A stretch of DNA of 64,000 bases from Periplaneta americana (GCF_040183065.1 NC_091131.1:10820800-10884799), one strand, 5' to 3'. Positions 21,670-33,347 are shown, counted from the stretch's first letter. The notes: generated from the letters alone by a model not told the origin. Numbers and translations: made by a program.

Positions 21670-22464
21670 TAGGCCTAGGATTTTGATGACCTATAAGTCA
21701 TGAAAAAATGTCCTTAAAACAATGCGTTTATGACCTAAAAGTCTTTAAAAATGCCCTTAAAATGCCCTAAAAATTGATCTTACATAATTGGCTTAGTAGG
21801 AAAAGAGGTTTTCTACTACTTAATATTTAGACTAGTAATTAAATTAAATTTTCCATAATTTTTTCTAAGTAGTACACTTTAATTAATTATTTTACCTGAT
21901 GTAGTTTCCATGTATGATCGTTCACCTCTGCTTTGACATATGGACGTGAGGTCAGCAGGCAGCTGGTCGGTCTTGGCCCTTCATGGGCTGTAGCGCCATG
22001 GATTTACTTTACTTTTAGTTTTCATGTAGTCTACCACAAGGCCACTCTTATTCGGAACTGGCAGGTATAATTAGAGGAGTTTATATTGAAGGGGTGGTTG
22101 GACTGATCCATTACGTGGGGTGTACTACGTTAAAATGGCAATATTTGTGTAGAAAAACGAATAAAATATTATACAAAATAATGGGTATTAATGGACAAAA
22201 TATGTAAAGAAAATATCAAAGGAAATAAACATTGTTTTACATTAATAATGGGGATTTATGGCCAAAATTAAATGAATATGCCTAAAAATTGACCGAATAA
22301 CACAAAAGATGCTCTTATGACTTGAAACAGGCAAAAATGCAAACAAATGCCCTAACAAATATGTTTTAAAACACTCAGTTTATCACATAACATATAAATA
22401 CTAAAGCAGCTATGTTTCTGGCTTACTAGAAAAAAGATGCAATTTCATCAAAATCCTAGCCCTA
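21670..22464. mobile_element. Non-autonomous hAT-like element, 795 bp
   Basis: The ends TAGGCCTAGGATTTTGATGA and, inverted, TAGGGCTAGGATTTTGATGA are flanked by atgatgat on both sides (21662-21669, 22465-22472). The duplication is low complexity, so it is weaker evidence than usual, but the inverted ends are clear. No transposase is visible. A SINE-I fragment lies inside (21915-22012). Confidence 0.8.
21915..22012 (+). mobile_element. SINE-I 3' fragment
   Basis: gatcgttcacctctgctttg, gacgtgaggtc, gcagctgg and gctgtagcgcc match, in the opposite orientation, the 3' part of SINE-I at 27290-27542. The head is missing. Confidence 0.65.
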
Positions 22465-22645
22465 ATGATGATAATAACACAAACTTTTAGCAAAAATATC
22501 CTTCATTCCAATTTTTTGTGTTCTAGCAATATAAGTGCTAAAATTATGAACTCCTTAAGATCGATAATAATAGACCTCCTCGCACGTTAAAAAGTTCAGG
22601 TGTCTGTCGAATTCATTGGCATTGCTGTTCACCTCTCTGTCCGAG

Positions 22646-22876
22646 CTGATTGAGGTTCTGGCTGATATGTACAGCTATTATCAGGCAGTAGGCTACATCT
22701 CACTTGACGATATGTGTCAGAGGAAGAACAACTGTTTGTATGCATATGAAATCTGATTAGTGTAATATGTAGCTAGTCGGCGATGTATGCAATGGAGGGG
22801 GAAAGGAACTGGCCACCCTACCTCATCTCCTGACTTAGGTGTCTTATTGGTGTCACTTATGAGGTTCAAAGAGTCT
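22646..22876 (+). repeat. Dispersed repeat J, copy 1
   Basis: Shares ctgattgaggttctggctga, tgtgtcagaggaagaac, tgcaatggagggggaaagga and actggccaccctac with 41889-42142 and 56341-56611, all on the plus strand. It is probably a SINE by size and single orientation, but no clear tRNA-like head is visible. Confidence 0.8.
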
Positions 22877-22879
22877 TAA

Positions 22880-24532
22880 CGTAAGCAATGGTCAGACTAA
22901 GTCTACAGTTCTCCAACCAGGAGATCAACCGTGAAAGGAATGTGCTTACTATTGCGTCATCTATTGGAGCGAAGTAGATAGATAATATTACCGTTATAAC
23001 GTCAGTTTAAATAAAATGCGCTCTCCTGCATATATTATTTCCTGTATGGAGGGATTAAAAGACCAGGAGATTAACCGCGATCTAATTTTGTAACTAGGGT
23101 AATATAAATATGTGTGTATCAATGTTATCGTTTGAGATGTGAGAGCTAGCCAATAGAGATACGAGTACCCACGTGAGTGACCTTATGACATCAACATTCA
23201 TTCACAGCATTACCCCGCTGCGTCTCATTCCCCAGAGACTTTCTGGTGGTTGGAGTACAGTAATGTGAGGAAAGAAAAAAACTATTGAACTTTCTATTTA
23301 TTATTTACAAAATACTGAACAATCAGCAGCAAGAGTTTTCATTTTACAGTGTTTACATTTTATCCTTATCCAAACAAAACACCCTGTACTTGTGTTTCAT
23401 TTCGTATAAGAAATCAAGAAAAAAAATCTTACTTCTCCACAGCTTCAGATAGTTGCCAACTAGGCGAGACAGGACTACAGCCAAAAGAGACTGAGTTCTT
23501 TAAGTTATTTATTACACGAATCCACTTTTTATTATGGTGCACATTCGGAGGAGTAGGGCGGAAAATGATTCATATTCATAATCGGGAGTAAAAGCATCAA
23601 ACAAGCTTAAAACTAAATAAACCTTTGATAGATGATTTAACATTCTCTAGTTAATATTTTATCGAGCTAGAACATAAAAATTGGACTGATACCTACTGAG
23701 ACACGCATTTCAAATTCCATGAAACCATTTCCTCAATGTTGGGGAAATGAGACGACGCAGGGAAGAAAGAAGACATTATCCAGGCAGGCAGGCAGTGTCC
23801 AGGAAATGCCGCCACATGCGAGTTGGCTTTGGTTTACTTTTAGTTCTGGATTCGATTCAAGTTCTTCAGGCGTTGACAGCTGTATACAACATCTTCATAT
23901 GAGTCAGGCTGAACCCGTCAATCCATCAATCTCATACAGCATCTCACTTCCTATGTTTTCACAGATGCATTGTGCTTCTTGCATATTCTGTGTTTACATT
24001 GTTGCAACTCGTAGGTGTGTGGTCGTACCAGTTCAGGGAGAAACCGACAGTGATTATTCAGAAGATGTTTGTGCTGGACGTCTTCCGTTGCTGGCGAAAT
24101 ATAAAAATTAGGACGCTTCGAAGGTTGTTCTTTCTTACAAGTCTTCGGATGAAGGATGTACTACCTTTTGGGGTCATTGTCAGTGTACAGAAGAAAAATA
24201 ACAAAAAATATAAGTGAAAGTGTATTAGGACAGTATAAAATAGCAATGGGATCAATTGATCCGGTATATATTGACGTAAGTACGTTTCTGTTCTTAAGTT
24301 AATTTAAGGAAATAATTTGTTATGGACAACCATACTATCTGTACACAGAATGATTCAACACTCAAGCTATTATTGTTAACGAGTTGCAATGCATTTATTT
24401 GTACTATTACGAGTATATTAGCTGGACTCAACACTGGTTACAATACAGCACAAGTAACTTTTCTGTATATTCTGGAGAGATTACACCTTCTGTCAGTTAA
24501 TATTGTTTTCTATGATGAAAACCCAGGTCCCT
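22880..24532. other. No gene recognised
   Basis: Includes a 130-codon frame (23719-24111) and smaller overlapping frames without recognisable domains. Two similar short stretches, accaggagatcaaccg (22917) and accaggagattaaccg (23063), are of unknown meaning. Confidence 0.4.
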
Positions 24533-25600
24533 AATAGAAACAACAACAACCAAATTTCTTGGCTTACAAATCGATAATGTGTTAAATTGGAAAAATCATA
24601 TTAAAGAAATTATCTCCAAACTAATTCAGCATGTATTGCTATTAGATCTTTGCAAGAGGCAGTAAATATCAATACCTTAAAAACAATATACTTTGCATAC
24701 TTCCGCTCGGTAATGAGTTTTGGAATGATATTCTGGGGAAATTCTACAGACAGTAACAGTATATTCCTACAACAAAAAAGAGTACTTAGAATAATAATAG
24801 TGTCAAATGTAGGGAATCGTGTAGGATTATTAAAAAAAAAAAGTAGAAATAATGCCTATGGCTTGTAAGTATATATTTTCATTAATAATCTTCCTTGTAT
24901 GTAATCGTGAAAACTTTGTAACTAATTCAACAGTTCATAGGATATACACGTCAAAAATGACTTTCATACTCCATCGGCAAGTCTATCGTGCTATCAAAAA
25001 GAAGTGCGTTATATGGCAGTAAAAATGTTTAATAGCCTCCCTATCGATATAAAAAATGAAACTCAAAACATAAGATTATTTAGGACCAAATTAAAGAAGT
25101 ACCTAATTTCTCACGCCTTCTATTCTGTAGGTGAATTCATGACATTCAACAACGTTTCATGAATATTTCTGTGTTGCATTAAACCTTTGTGTTATACTAG
25201 TAGACTATATTGTAAAACTCTTCTGTAACGTTAACGTTATGTTTTATTTAACGACGCTCGCAACTGCAGAGGTTATATCAGCGTCGCCGGATGTGCCGGA
25301 ATTTTTTCCCGCAGGAGTTCTGTTACATGCCAGTAATTCTACTGACATGAGCCTGTCACATTTAAGCACACTTAAATGCCATCGACCTGGCCCGGGATCG
25401 AACCCGCAATCTTGGGCATAGAAGGCCAGCGCTTTACCAACTCGCCAACCAGGTCGACCTCTTCTGTATATATTTCCTGTGACTGTAATTAAGACTATGG
25501 GTGCTGTTAACATTTTTTTTTTTTCGTTTGACATGTTCCATATTGTAGCTGTGAAACAATATACGAATACCATGGAATGTGAATAAATACATTTCAGTAC
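24533..25600 (+). pseudogene. LINE-D 3' end, split by SINE-E
   Basis: A degenerate LINE C-terminal region: TTTTTKFLGLQIDNVLNWKN and HIKEIISKL, then INTLKTIYFAYFRSVMSFG and IFWGNSTDS, later KMFNSLPIDIKNETQN and FRTKLKKYLISHAFY. The order (FLGxxID, ...SFGxxxWG, ...FNSLPxxIK) is that of the region after the RT domain in jockey/CR1-like LINEs. Several stops and frameshifts interrupt it. The 3' UTR (25470-25600) contains a stem around ccatattgt and acaatat..atgg, then aataaata. A SINE sits in the UTR. Confidence 0.75.
25228..25458 (-). mobile_element. SINE-E with 10-bp duplication
   Basis: A 10-bp duplication ctcttctgta (25218-25227, 25459-25468) flanks the element. On the minus strand the head reads gttggcgagttggtaaagcg (box A) and gggttcgatccc (box B). 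The body follows with gacaggctcatgtcag, and the tail is gcgtcgttaaataaaac. The tail resembles those of SINE-F and SINE-G. Confidence 0.92.
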
Positions 25601-26149
25601 CCATGAAATTGAAAAAAGACGAGAAATTGGGTAGATAAAAAAAAAGATGATTGAAACCCGTTTAAAACATTAATTTATATGTATAAAAAGTATACGTGGC
25701 AACACACGAAAGACTTTCACAGGATTCGAAAAATAAGCAAAAGTGAAATAGGAACCACTTTTTTTGTTTTAGCGTCTCAAATTTATTGGCGCTACGAGTT
25801 CAATGACTCTAAAGGGAAATTTTGAGATTTCACTTGCCTTTGGGAATCCCGGAATGTTGGTGGAGTGGTGGTTAGCATTTTTCAAGCGTTTCCTAGAAAA
25901 CATCTCTATTGCCTTATGTGGAAACCGCGGTTCAGTGGTACTTGTAGTTATAGAAATATTAACGGAGATGGAAAAGTCGTGCAAAATATGGAAAAAAATA
26001 TAGAGTTTTCTTTTATGAAATATGAAAATTTTACCAAAATATTGAAAGTATGACATTTTTTGGCGTTAATTGCGTTCTTTAGCTACGCCGTGAATCGTGA
26101 AAATGCTTGTTCTCATACCGCTAGCAGGAATGCAAAATTTTGCCTGTCA
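25601..26149. other. No gene recognised
   Basis: Overlapping short frames on both strands at 25769-26056; no domain recognised. Confidence 0.4.
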
Positions 26150-26845
26150 CTACTTACAACAGTTAGACTATACTGCGTACTGTGTACTCAGCTCTGTTTC
26201 AATCAACAATTCAGTATGGTATTTTAGGTTGGGGAGGAATGGCAAAATCGACTCTCCGTCCTTTAAATTTGCTCCAAAAAAGAATTATCAAAATTTGTCT
26301 ATATAAACCTTTTGATTACCCAACAAAATTAATTTTTCAGGAATTTGGCGTATCAAATCTAGAACAAATTTATAAACAAAAATTGCTGATTTACTTCCAT
26401 AAAAACCACAATAAATTTAAATTTGATCCTCATGAATACCAGACGAGACAAAACTACAGTTTCTTTCTAAATACTCCCAAATGCCACACAACTGCTGGAT
26501 TAAAACACAGCAGAAATTTTGGACCCAAAATATATAATACATTAATTAGAGCTTACCCTGAGCTAAGTACACTTAACACACACAGATTTAAGAAACAAAT
26601 CAGATTTTGTTTAAGCTAATTGAGTTAAAAATTGATACTCTAATATTCATGTACTTTTGTATTTTCTATTTGTATATAGACACTATTATTACATGCTGTA
26701 TTATTTTACCATTTATTAATGTGATTGTGCTCAATGAACTCTCTTAATTTTGTGATATATTTTGTATAACTGACCTGAACTGCGCCCGAGCACGAGCTTC
26801 TGCTCTTTCGGGCTGCAATGCCTAATGTAGCTCAAGTGTAAAGTA

Positions 26846-26876
<31 letters not shown>

Positions 26877-26880
26877 TCTT
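26150..26880 (+). pseudogene. LINE-E 3' end
   Basis: Frame 26182-26619 gives YSALFQSTIQYGILGWGGMA, LNLLQKRIIKICLY, HTTAGLKHSRNFGPKIYNTL and ends RFKKQIRFCLS. This is the standard C-terminal tail of CR1/jockey-type LINE proteins (QYGIxxWGG, LQKRxI). The 145-codon part is intact, but upstream RT is missing, so the copy is 5' truncated. The 3' UTR has a hairpin (cccgagca / tgctctttcggg, 26788-26816) and ends in (AAAT)n at 26849-26876. Confidence 0.85.
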
Positions 26881-27276
26881 AATCACAGTGAACGCCTGAA
26901 ATTTACTAACATATTATATACACTTAACAAAACACTATCTTGTTAAAATATTGTTCCAGTATGCGAATTAAATCTTCTTTGTAGCATGTTTTGCTTCTTA
27001 GCTAATGGTTCTTTGTGTTGATGTTAAGTGTCTGGAAAGTGGAGATGTTTGTATATACATAATAGTTGGTAGAGTGCCACGGCTTTTTATATCCCTGCAT
27101 GCGGGAGGTTTTTGAGACACTTGAAAGAATTGCATTGCAAGGCTAAATTATTGCTGTAAAATATTTGATTAAAATTGATGTAATTTTATATTCTCGTATT
27201 GACTCACACGCGTTTAAACTCATTCCAAACTTACACCAAACTATGACTGATTTCACCGAGCTTGAATTAATTTATC
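26881..27276. other. No gene recognised
   Basis: AT-rich; nothing identifiable. Confidence 0.4.
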
Positions 27277-27542
27277 AATCAATCAATCAATCAATCAATC
27301 CGTGGTGCGACAGCCGTGGAGGATCGAGAGCTTCCAGCTAGCTGCGGTCTCATGTCCACATACTTCAGCAGAGGTGAACGATCATCTAACAAGAATGCAA
27401 ATGTGTGCTGGGTGGGCACCGGTCCAATACACAAGCCGAAATTTCATGAGCGAATTTTTTCCCCCCAGGGACTCGAACCAACGCTTATTCCGAAACGTGA
27501 GTCCAGGTATGATGCCTTAGACCACGACGCTACGGCGCGGGA
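27277..27542 (-). mobile_element. SINE-I, tRNA-derived, with ATCA-repeat tail
   Basis: On the minus strand a tRNA-like head begins near 27540: gccgtagcgtcgtggtctaa, with box B ggttcgagtccc. The stretch between boxes A and B is longer than in most tRNAs, which may point to a class II (Leu/Ser-type) ancestor. The body contains gatcgttcacctctgctgaa and the tail is a gattgatt run (27277-27300). A 3' fragment is at 21915. Confidence 0.8.
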
Positions 27543-27544
27543 TG

Positions 27545-29260
27545 GCTTGTATCAATATAGAATGTAAATATAATGATCAATTTTATGAATGCTATTGAAC
27601 ACAGAGAAATCTGAATTAAAAAAATAAAGCGACTCACGAACATACGACACACTACCTCATACGTTTCCTTTATCGGGTTGCAATTCATATTAGGCCTAAG
27701 TACTCCTCTTCATAGTTTATTTTCTTGAAGTAAGCTATTATCGATGACATAATATGTACATAACTTACATGATTTAATGTGAACTTAAATAAGATAGATG
27801 GCCATGTTTAATGTTATGGATTATACATGCAAGGTGCAATAATAATTATGAAAGTGAGTCATAGCCTACATAATTTATTATTCTAGAAGTGAAGCATTTG
27901 ACTTCATTTATAATTTTAAGTGAATACATAAACGTCATTTATTTTGCACAAACGTACGTGAAACAACTACATGCATATTGCAACAATTTGTTTTTCTATT
28001 TACGAAAGTTGATATTTGGAAATATGTAAATGTTTAAATATATGGGTAGTTTATAATGAGTCTCCAAGCATATTCCTCCCTTTTAATTTAAAATCTTAAG
28101 ATCTTGATTATATTTTGTTCATCAGGGCTCAACAAATGTGTTTACAACTAACGAGCGGTAATCCTGTAACAATGAGGGCGCTTTCAGTACCTATCTGTGG
28201 ACAAAAGAGCAGAAGAAATTTCTATGAAAATTGCAGCGAAAAGTATAAATCAATCTGCATATTAGGTCTACTACTACTACTGCTGCTGCTGCTGCTTAGG
28301 AAAATGTTTTTACGTTATTATTAACTTCAGTGTTTCGTTTGTCAGTTTATTCTACGAAGTATACACAAAAAATCATGAAGAAAATTGTGTGATGTGTCTT
28401 GAAATGGAACGCTTTAGTGTGGTTGTAATTTCAAATAAAGACCCATTATTATTATTTTTTTTTACAAAAAATCGTATATCAGTTACGTTTTTTTCTAGAA
28501 AATTGTCTAGTAGATGCAGAATGTGAACAAAATCCGTCAAATGGCATGGGAAAACACACTTTTTCGTGATGAGCGTTGCTGAAATCTTCTATTTCTGCGA
28601 AAATCTCGGAATCGATTTTCTATACGATTACATTACTTCCCTAATGGTTCGAATAAGTGAGAAAGTAATAAGTGAATTTAGGACGATTTGATTCTATTAC
28701 CTTGTGCCTACCAACTAGTCTTTGATTTCAGCTACTCGGCTATCCTGAAATAGACTATGAGATGCAGCTGTTGTCTAGTATAGAAATTTAACATTAAAAA
28801 GACTGATAATCTGCTTTTAGAATCTTGATGTCTGTACTGTACTCTTGAAAGCCTATAACTCGGTGTGAGAATCATTGAATTATCTCGTTTCCGGTTTGCG
28901 ACCTTCCCTTGTTAGAAAGGAAAGTTCGTTGCTTATCGTTATGTTAAAACGCTGTGTAAGTGTACCACGTCTTCAAATAATTTCACACTTTTTTTACCGT
29001 AATGAAAACACTTTGATGGCTATTATAACATTCAGACCCATCACATCACACTTTCTGCACAGCCTGAAGACTCTGAGGGCACTGCAACAATCATGCCAGC
29101 TGTTCAACACTTTTCAAATGACAGTGAAAGTACTTTGCTGCGAATGGCATTCATTTACCTCGCAGCTGTTTCCTTTAAAGAAATAGCTAAGTGAATGATA
29201 CAGGCAAAGGAATGAAAATGGCGGTTTTTTTAGATTATATGCAACAATCTGATTTGACAC
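27545..29260. other. No gene recognised
   Basis: AT-rich; contains a triplet run (ctactactactactgctgct) at 28268-28296 and aaataaagacccattattat at about 28434, which may be a degenerate retroelement tail. No supported gene. Confidence 0.4.
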
Positions 29261-29271
29261 TTGCCATTAGA

Positions 29272-29872
29272 CTTGGAGCTCATATGTTCAGTTTTCTCAG
29301 CCCCAAATTCCCTTGCAAAGACACGTTTTCGCTTATCTTTTTAATATTTCTTCACTCGTTTTTCCATTGGCATTGGCATCGAGGTGAAATAAGTGGCCAA
29401 AAGGCTTGGAGCTCATATATTCAGTTTTCTCAGCCCCAAATTCCCTTGCAAAGACACGTTTTCGCGTACCTTTTAAATATTTCTTCTCTCGTTTTTCCAT
29501 TGACATTGGCATCGAGGTGAGATAAGTGGCCAAAAGGCTTGGAGCTCACATATTCAGTTTTCTCAGCCCCAAATTCCCTTGCAAAGACACGTTTTCGCGT
29601 ACCTTGTAAATATTTCTTCTCTCGTTTTTCCTTTGACATTGGCATCGAGGTGAGATAAGTGGCCAAAAGGCTTGGAGCTCACATATTCAGTTTTCTCAGC
29701 CCCAAATTCCCTTGCAAAGACACGTTTTCGCTTACCTTTTTAATATTTCTTCTCTCGTTTTTCCATTGGCATTGGCATCGAGGTGGGATAAGTGGCCAAA
29801 AAGCTTGGAGATCACATATTAAGTTTTTTCAGCCCTATATTTCCTTGCAAGGACGCGTTTTCGCGTACCTTT
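29272..29872. repeat. Tandem array of a 133-bp unit (about 4.5 copies)
   Basis: cttggagctcat (aagcttggagatca in the last unit) starts at 29272, 29405, 29538, 29671 and 29804, an exact spacing of 133 each time. Units are over 90 percent alike by eye. The last unit is partial and runs straight into a LINE-A copy. The unit is related to single dispersed copies at 31398 and 43205 (label R133), read on the opposite strand. Confidence 0.93.
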
Positions 29873-30350
29873 CTGAAAGTTAGAATTTATAAAACAGTTA
29901 TATTACCGGTTGTTCTGTATGACTGTGAAACTTGGACTCTCACCTTGAGAGAGGAACAGAGATTAAGGGTGTTTGAGAATAATGTTCTTAGGAAAATATT
30001 TGGGGCTAAGAGGAATGAAGTTACAGGAGAATGGAAAAAGTTACACAACGCAGTGTATTCTTCACCTGACATAATTAGGAACATTAAATCCAGACGTTTT
30101 AGTTGGGCAGGGCATGTAGCACGCATGGGCGAATCCAGAAATGCATATAGAGTGTTAGTTGGGAGGCCGGAGGGAAAAAGACCTTTGGGGAGGCCGAGAC
30201 GTAGATGGGAGGATAATATTAAAATTGATTTGAGGGAGGTGGGATATGATGGTAGAGACTGGATTAATCTTGCTCAGGATAGGGATCAATGGCGGGCTTA
30301 TGTGAGGGCGGCAATGAAGCTCCGGGTTCCTTAAAAGCCAGTAAGTAAAG
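29873..30350 (+). pseudogene. LINE-A C-terminal copy
   Basis: Starts inside the LINE-A protein at KVRIYKTVILPVVLYDCETW and goes on in one frame: LRVFENNVLRKIFGAKRNEV, a small deletion after WKKLHNA (AELHAL missing), SWAGHVARMGESRNAYRVLV, GRPRRRWEDNIKIDLREVGY, ending AAMKLRVP at 30334. The tail is gccagtaagtaaag. It is 5' truncated and fused to the 133-bp array. The 180-codon frame starting at 29792 is chimeric, its first residues coming from the array. Confidence 0.85.
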
Positions 30351-30937
30351 TTTGTAATTTCAGTATTGTTTGTTTTGCCGCATACTGCACTTTTGGCACC
30401 TCTCATTGTTTTGTGGCGTAAAACTTTCCTGTTGTACCATGCACCCACTGAAATTTGTTTCATTTCACAGTAATCAAATGTTAAAGAAGCATTTTTCTTT
30501 CATGAAATTCCTTAGTTTGCTTCAAGTAATACAATCAAAAAACTTTTTCACAATATGTGATGCATTTTGTAAGCCATTATTAATTTTTATTGCCCTTTAT
30601 AAAGGACTTTGCCCCCTGAGCTCTTACGTCACTCTGTAATTTAAAAGCAATGCGAATTATTCAGTATTTGTGTTCATGTGTTGACAATGGCCTTCTCCGC
30701 TCTTTCCATCCCATCCCAATTTCTCCGCCGCTTTCTATGCATTATTTCATTGGGAGACTTCCGTCCATTCTTCTGCTTGACGATGAAGCGTGTAGTCTTG
30801 TATTTAAAGTTGCTGCACATGACCTTTTGACCTACCGCATGTTTGCTTACTAAATAGGTTAGAAGCTAGATTAACCGAGCATTTCCTTTAAGCTCCTGTA
30901 TTATAGGGGTTTCATTAGTAAGAAAACTTCTTCGGTG
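30351..30937. other. No gene recognised
   Basis: Two short plus-strand frames without domains. Confidence 0.4.
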
Positions 30938-31065
30938 GTCAAGTGGTTACGGGCTAGTTTTTGTGTCTGAGGTTCGTGGGTTGAATTCCGGCCGAGGACG
31001 ATAAACTCCTTAACGTTATTTTCAAAGATTGAAGTACCCATAGGCGTGGATTTACGGAATGTAAA
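30938..31065 (+). mobile_element. SINE-H, tRNA-derived
   Basis: A tRNA-like head, ggtggtcaagtggttacggg (box A region) and gggttgaattccggccgagg (box B), is followed by gattgaagtacccatagg and gtggatttacggaatg. A single copy is seen here, so its repetitive nature is inferred. Confidence 0.65.
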
Positions 31066-31157
31066 ACAACAGGCAATAGGCGAACAAACGAACTAGTGGA
31101 GAAGTTTGAATGAAGTGACGGACGCCAGACTACTGTCTCTTTGCCTCCATGTTTTCT

Positions 31158-31383
31158 TTTACTTAGTTATTTAACGACGCTGTATCAACTACTAGATTTT
31201 TTTAGCGTCGATGGGATTGGTGATAGCGAGATGAGGCCATAGGTTTCCTGACATCTGCCTTACGGTTGAGGAAAACCTCGGAAAAACCAGCCATGTAACC
31301 AACCCAAGCGGGAATCGAACCCACGCCCGAGCGCAACTCCGGATCCGCAGGCAAGCGCCTCAGTCGAGTGAGCTACGTCGGTG
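31158..31383 (-). mobile_element. SINE-F, near full length
   Basis: On the minus strand: tRNA-like head with box A near 31375 and box B ggttcgattcccgc near 31315, a body with the complement of ggttgaggaaaacctcgg, and a 3' tail whose plus strand is gttatttaacgacgctgta. Related copies are at 3935, 32476 and 35206. Confidence 0.85.
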
Positions 31384-31397
31384 AATTGAATTGAATT

Positions 31398-31640
31398 GAA
31401 AGAGGAGACGTGGGAGGAGAAATTTAAAAGGTACGGAAAATGCGTCCTCGCAAAAGGTTCGGGGCTGAAAGAAACTGAATATGTGAGCTCCAAGCCTGTT
31501 GGCCACTTGTCTCACTCCGGGTTACGCTGCTCCACTGAAGGAGCTGTAGAAAATTTTGAAGGGAAAGTCGAAAATGGACGTAACCTCTTAGGTACCACAT
31601 ACGTGAGGGGAGTGAAATGTGATCAAACTGATCACAGGAC
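31398..31640 (+). repeat. R133-related dispersed copy
   Basis: atatgtgagctccaagcc and tggccacttgtctcac are the reverse complement of the 133-bp array unit at 29272. The similarity to 43205-43450 continues into gaaggagctgtagaaaattt and gaaaatggacgtaacc, so the ancestral repeat is longer than one array unit. Confidence 0.75.
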
Positions 31641-31830
31641 AGGACGAAGAAGAAATGACGGAAGGTGTAACTCTGCACATTGAAAGGAACTTCGTCATTT
31701 CGCAGTAGAGGTGGAGTCGAGAAGACTCGTTTGTTTGCTGTTCGATCGGAGGTGTAAGCTGCCACATTGAAAGGAGTTTTGACATTTTGCAGTGCAGCTA
31801 CGCCGATGGCTGCCTCCGTGTTCATTTGGA
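31641..31830. repeat. Local imperfect duplication
   Basis: ggtgtaactctgcacattga at 31663 and ggtgtaagctgccacattga at 31751 begin two similar stretches of about 50 bp (ending cgcagtagag and tgcagtgcag). Origin unknown. Confidence 0.6.
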
Positions 31831-31915
31831 ATCAGTGCAGTTTATTTTGTTCCTCATATTTTGCATTCACTTTTCATATTCTTATAAAATAATTCTTACA
31901 ATAATGGCTGTAATG

Positions 31916-32036
31916 TATTTAAATGTGAGCATTCACAATTAACTACTGTGAATGCTCACATTTATCTACGTTTATTTTAACATTATTTCCGTCCTCGTTC
32001 TCGTTTCCGTTCCCGGTTTATTGTGAACTAGCCTTT
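31916..32036. mobile_element. Fragment of the Harbinger-like family
   Basis: A perfect 17-bp inverted pair (aaatgtgagcattcaca / tgtgaatgctcacattt) is followed by cccggtttattgtgaac and tagcctttag. The latter matches the right end of the element at 50684-51549. A proper left end is missing, so this is a right-end relic. Confidence 0.65.
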
Positions 32037-32121
32037 AGCTTGTAGCGTGACTCCGTTAAAATTTCGAGGGAAACAACCGGTCGGCATTTCATAAGGGACT
32101 TTATTATGGCAATATACATGT

Positions 32122-32334
32122 CTATAGAGTGTTAGTTGGGAGGCCGGAGGGGAAAAGATCTTTGGGGAGGCCGAGACGTAGATGGGAGGATAATATTAAA
32201 ATGGATTTGAGGGAGGTGGGATATGATGGTAGAGACTGGATTAATCTTGCTCAGGATAGGGACCAATAGCGGGCTTATGTGAGGGCGGCAATGAACCTCC
32301 AGGTTCCTTAAAAGCCAGTAAGTAAGTAAGTAAT
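32122..32334 (+). pseudogene. LINE-A short 3' copy
   Basis: Begins at the YRVLVGRPEGKRSLGRPRRR block and ends in gccagtaagtaagtaagtaa. The Trp of DQWRAYV is changed to a stop (caatag near 32265), so even this stub is broken. Confidence 0.85.
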
Positions 32335-32475
32335 ATACATGTCTAATTATTGTTATTTAATTAATTCGAATATTGGCCCTAAACAGGAGAATTACAATCT
32401 TATTGGCGACATATGTTTGTGACCGGTCACAACATGGTACATAACGTATTGACGTATTTTTTAACGTGGATTGTA

Positions 32476-32711
32476 GTTTTTTTTTTATTTTAGACGCTGT
32501 ATCAACTACTAGGTTATTTAGCTTCGATGGGATGAGTGATGCGAGATGAGGCCGAGGATTCGCCATAGATTATCTGGCATTCGTCTTAAAGTTGGGGAAA
32601 ACCTCGATAAAAACGCAACCAGGTAATCAGCCCAAGCGGGGATCGAACCCGCGCTCGAGAGTAACTCCGGATCGGCAGGCAAACGTCTTAACCGACTGAG
32701 CTATGTCGGCG
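32476..32711 (-). mobile_element. SINE-F, near full length
   Basis: Same arrangement as 31158-31383: plus-strand agacgctgtatcaactacta at the tail, gaggccgaggattcgcc in the body, and the box B complement gggatcgaacccgcgc, then ctgagctatgtcggcg at the head end. Confidence 0.85.
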
Positions 32712-32714
32712 GCT

Positions 32715-33345
32715 ACTATCACATGTAGGCCTATATGTATTTAAGCTATAGGCTACAATGTGGAATTCATCCGTAAAGTTTTAAAATTTATTTTTAATTC
32801 AATTTTCATCTGTACAGGAATACGTTTCCTTGTTAAATATACATTGTAGATTCCTTCATTTAATAACAACGTAAATGTCCACCAGACAGAGTACTTAATT
32901 TCCTGTCAGTAATACCGACGGGACGTATGTGGTTAGCCACGCTGCTAATACTGAATTAAAATGATGTCGTACCATTCACTCCATGGAACAGTGAAGGGAA
33001 AATCAGATTAAACTGGGCATTCGGAATCACATTCGTTCACATTCAGAAAGAATTCTTAAATCAGGCCGTTAGGAAGCGAGAGACTATAAGTTGCAGGTAA
33101 CCCCTGGCCTTGCAACCGGATCGCAATTCTGCTGTCATTCTGGCGAAATCGTTGTTTTGCGTGAGCAGTTGTAATTATGTCTCCTAATGAAAGTAAAAGC
33201 TTGGGCTTTAATCAGCAGACATTAAAATTATGAGGAGGAAAATTGTGTTGTCATAGCAGTTGTATGAACGTTTACATTGCTTTCATCGTTAGATTAAGAT
33301 TTTCTTAATGTAGGTTTCCGTTTATATTTTGTGAACTTTAACATT
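32715..33345. other. No gene recognised
   Basis: No supported feature. Confidence 0.4.
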
Positions 33346-33347
33346 TA

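Noticed and set aside
23719-24111. 130-codon plus-strand frame
   Set aside because: No recognisable domain, overlapped by another frame, no splice or promoter evidence; kept only as unassigned DNA.
29272-29872. Regularly spaced repeat considered as CRISPR-like
   Set aside because: Units are contiguous with no unique spacers, and the genome is eukaryotic.
29792-30334. 180-codon frame read as one protein
   Set aside because: Its first 27 or so residues come from the 133-bp array and the rest from LINE-A; a chimera of two repeats.
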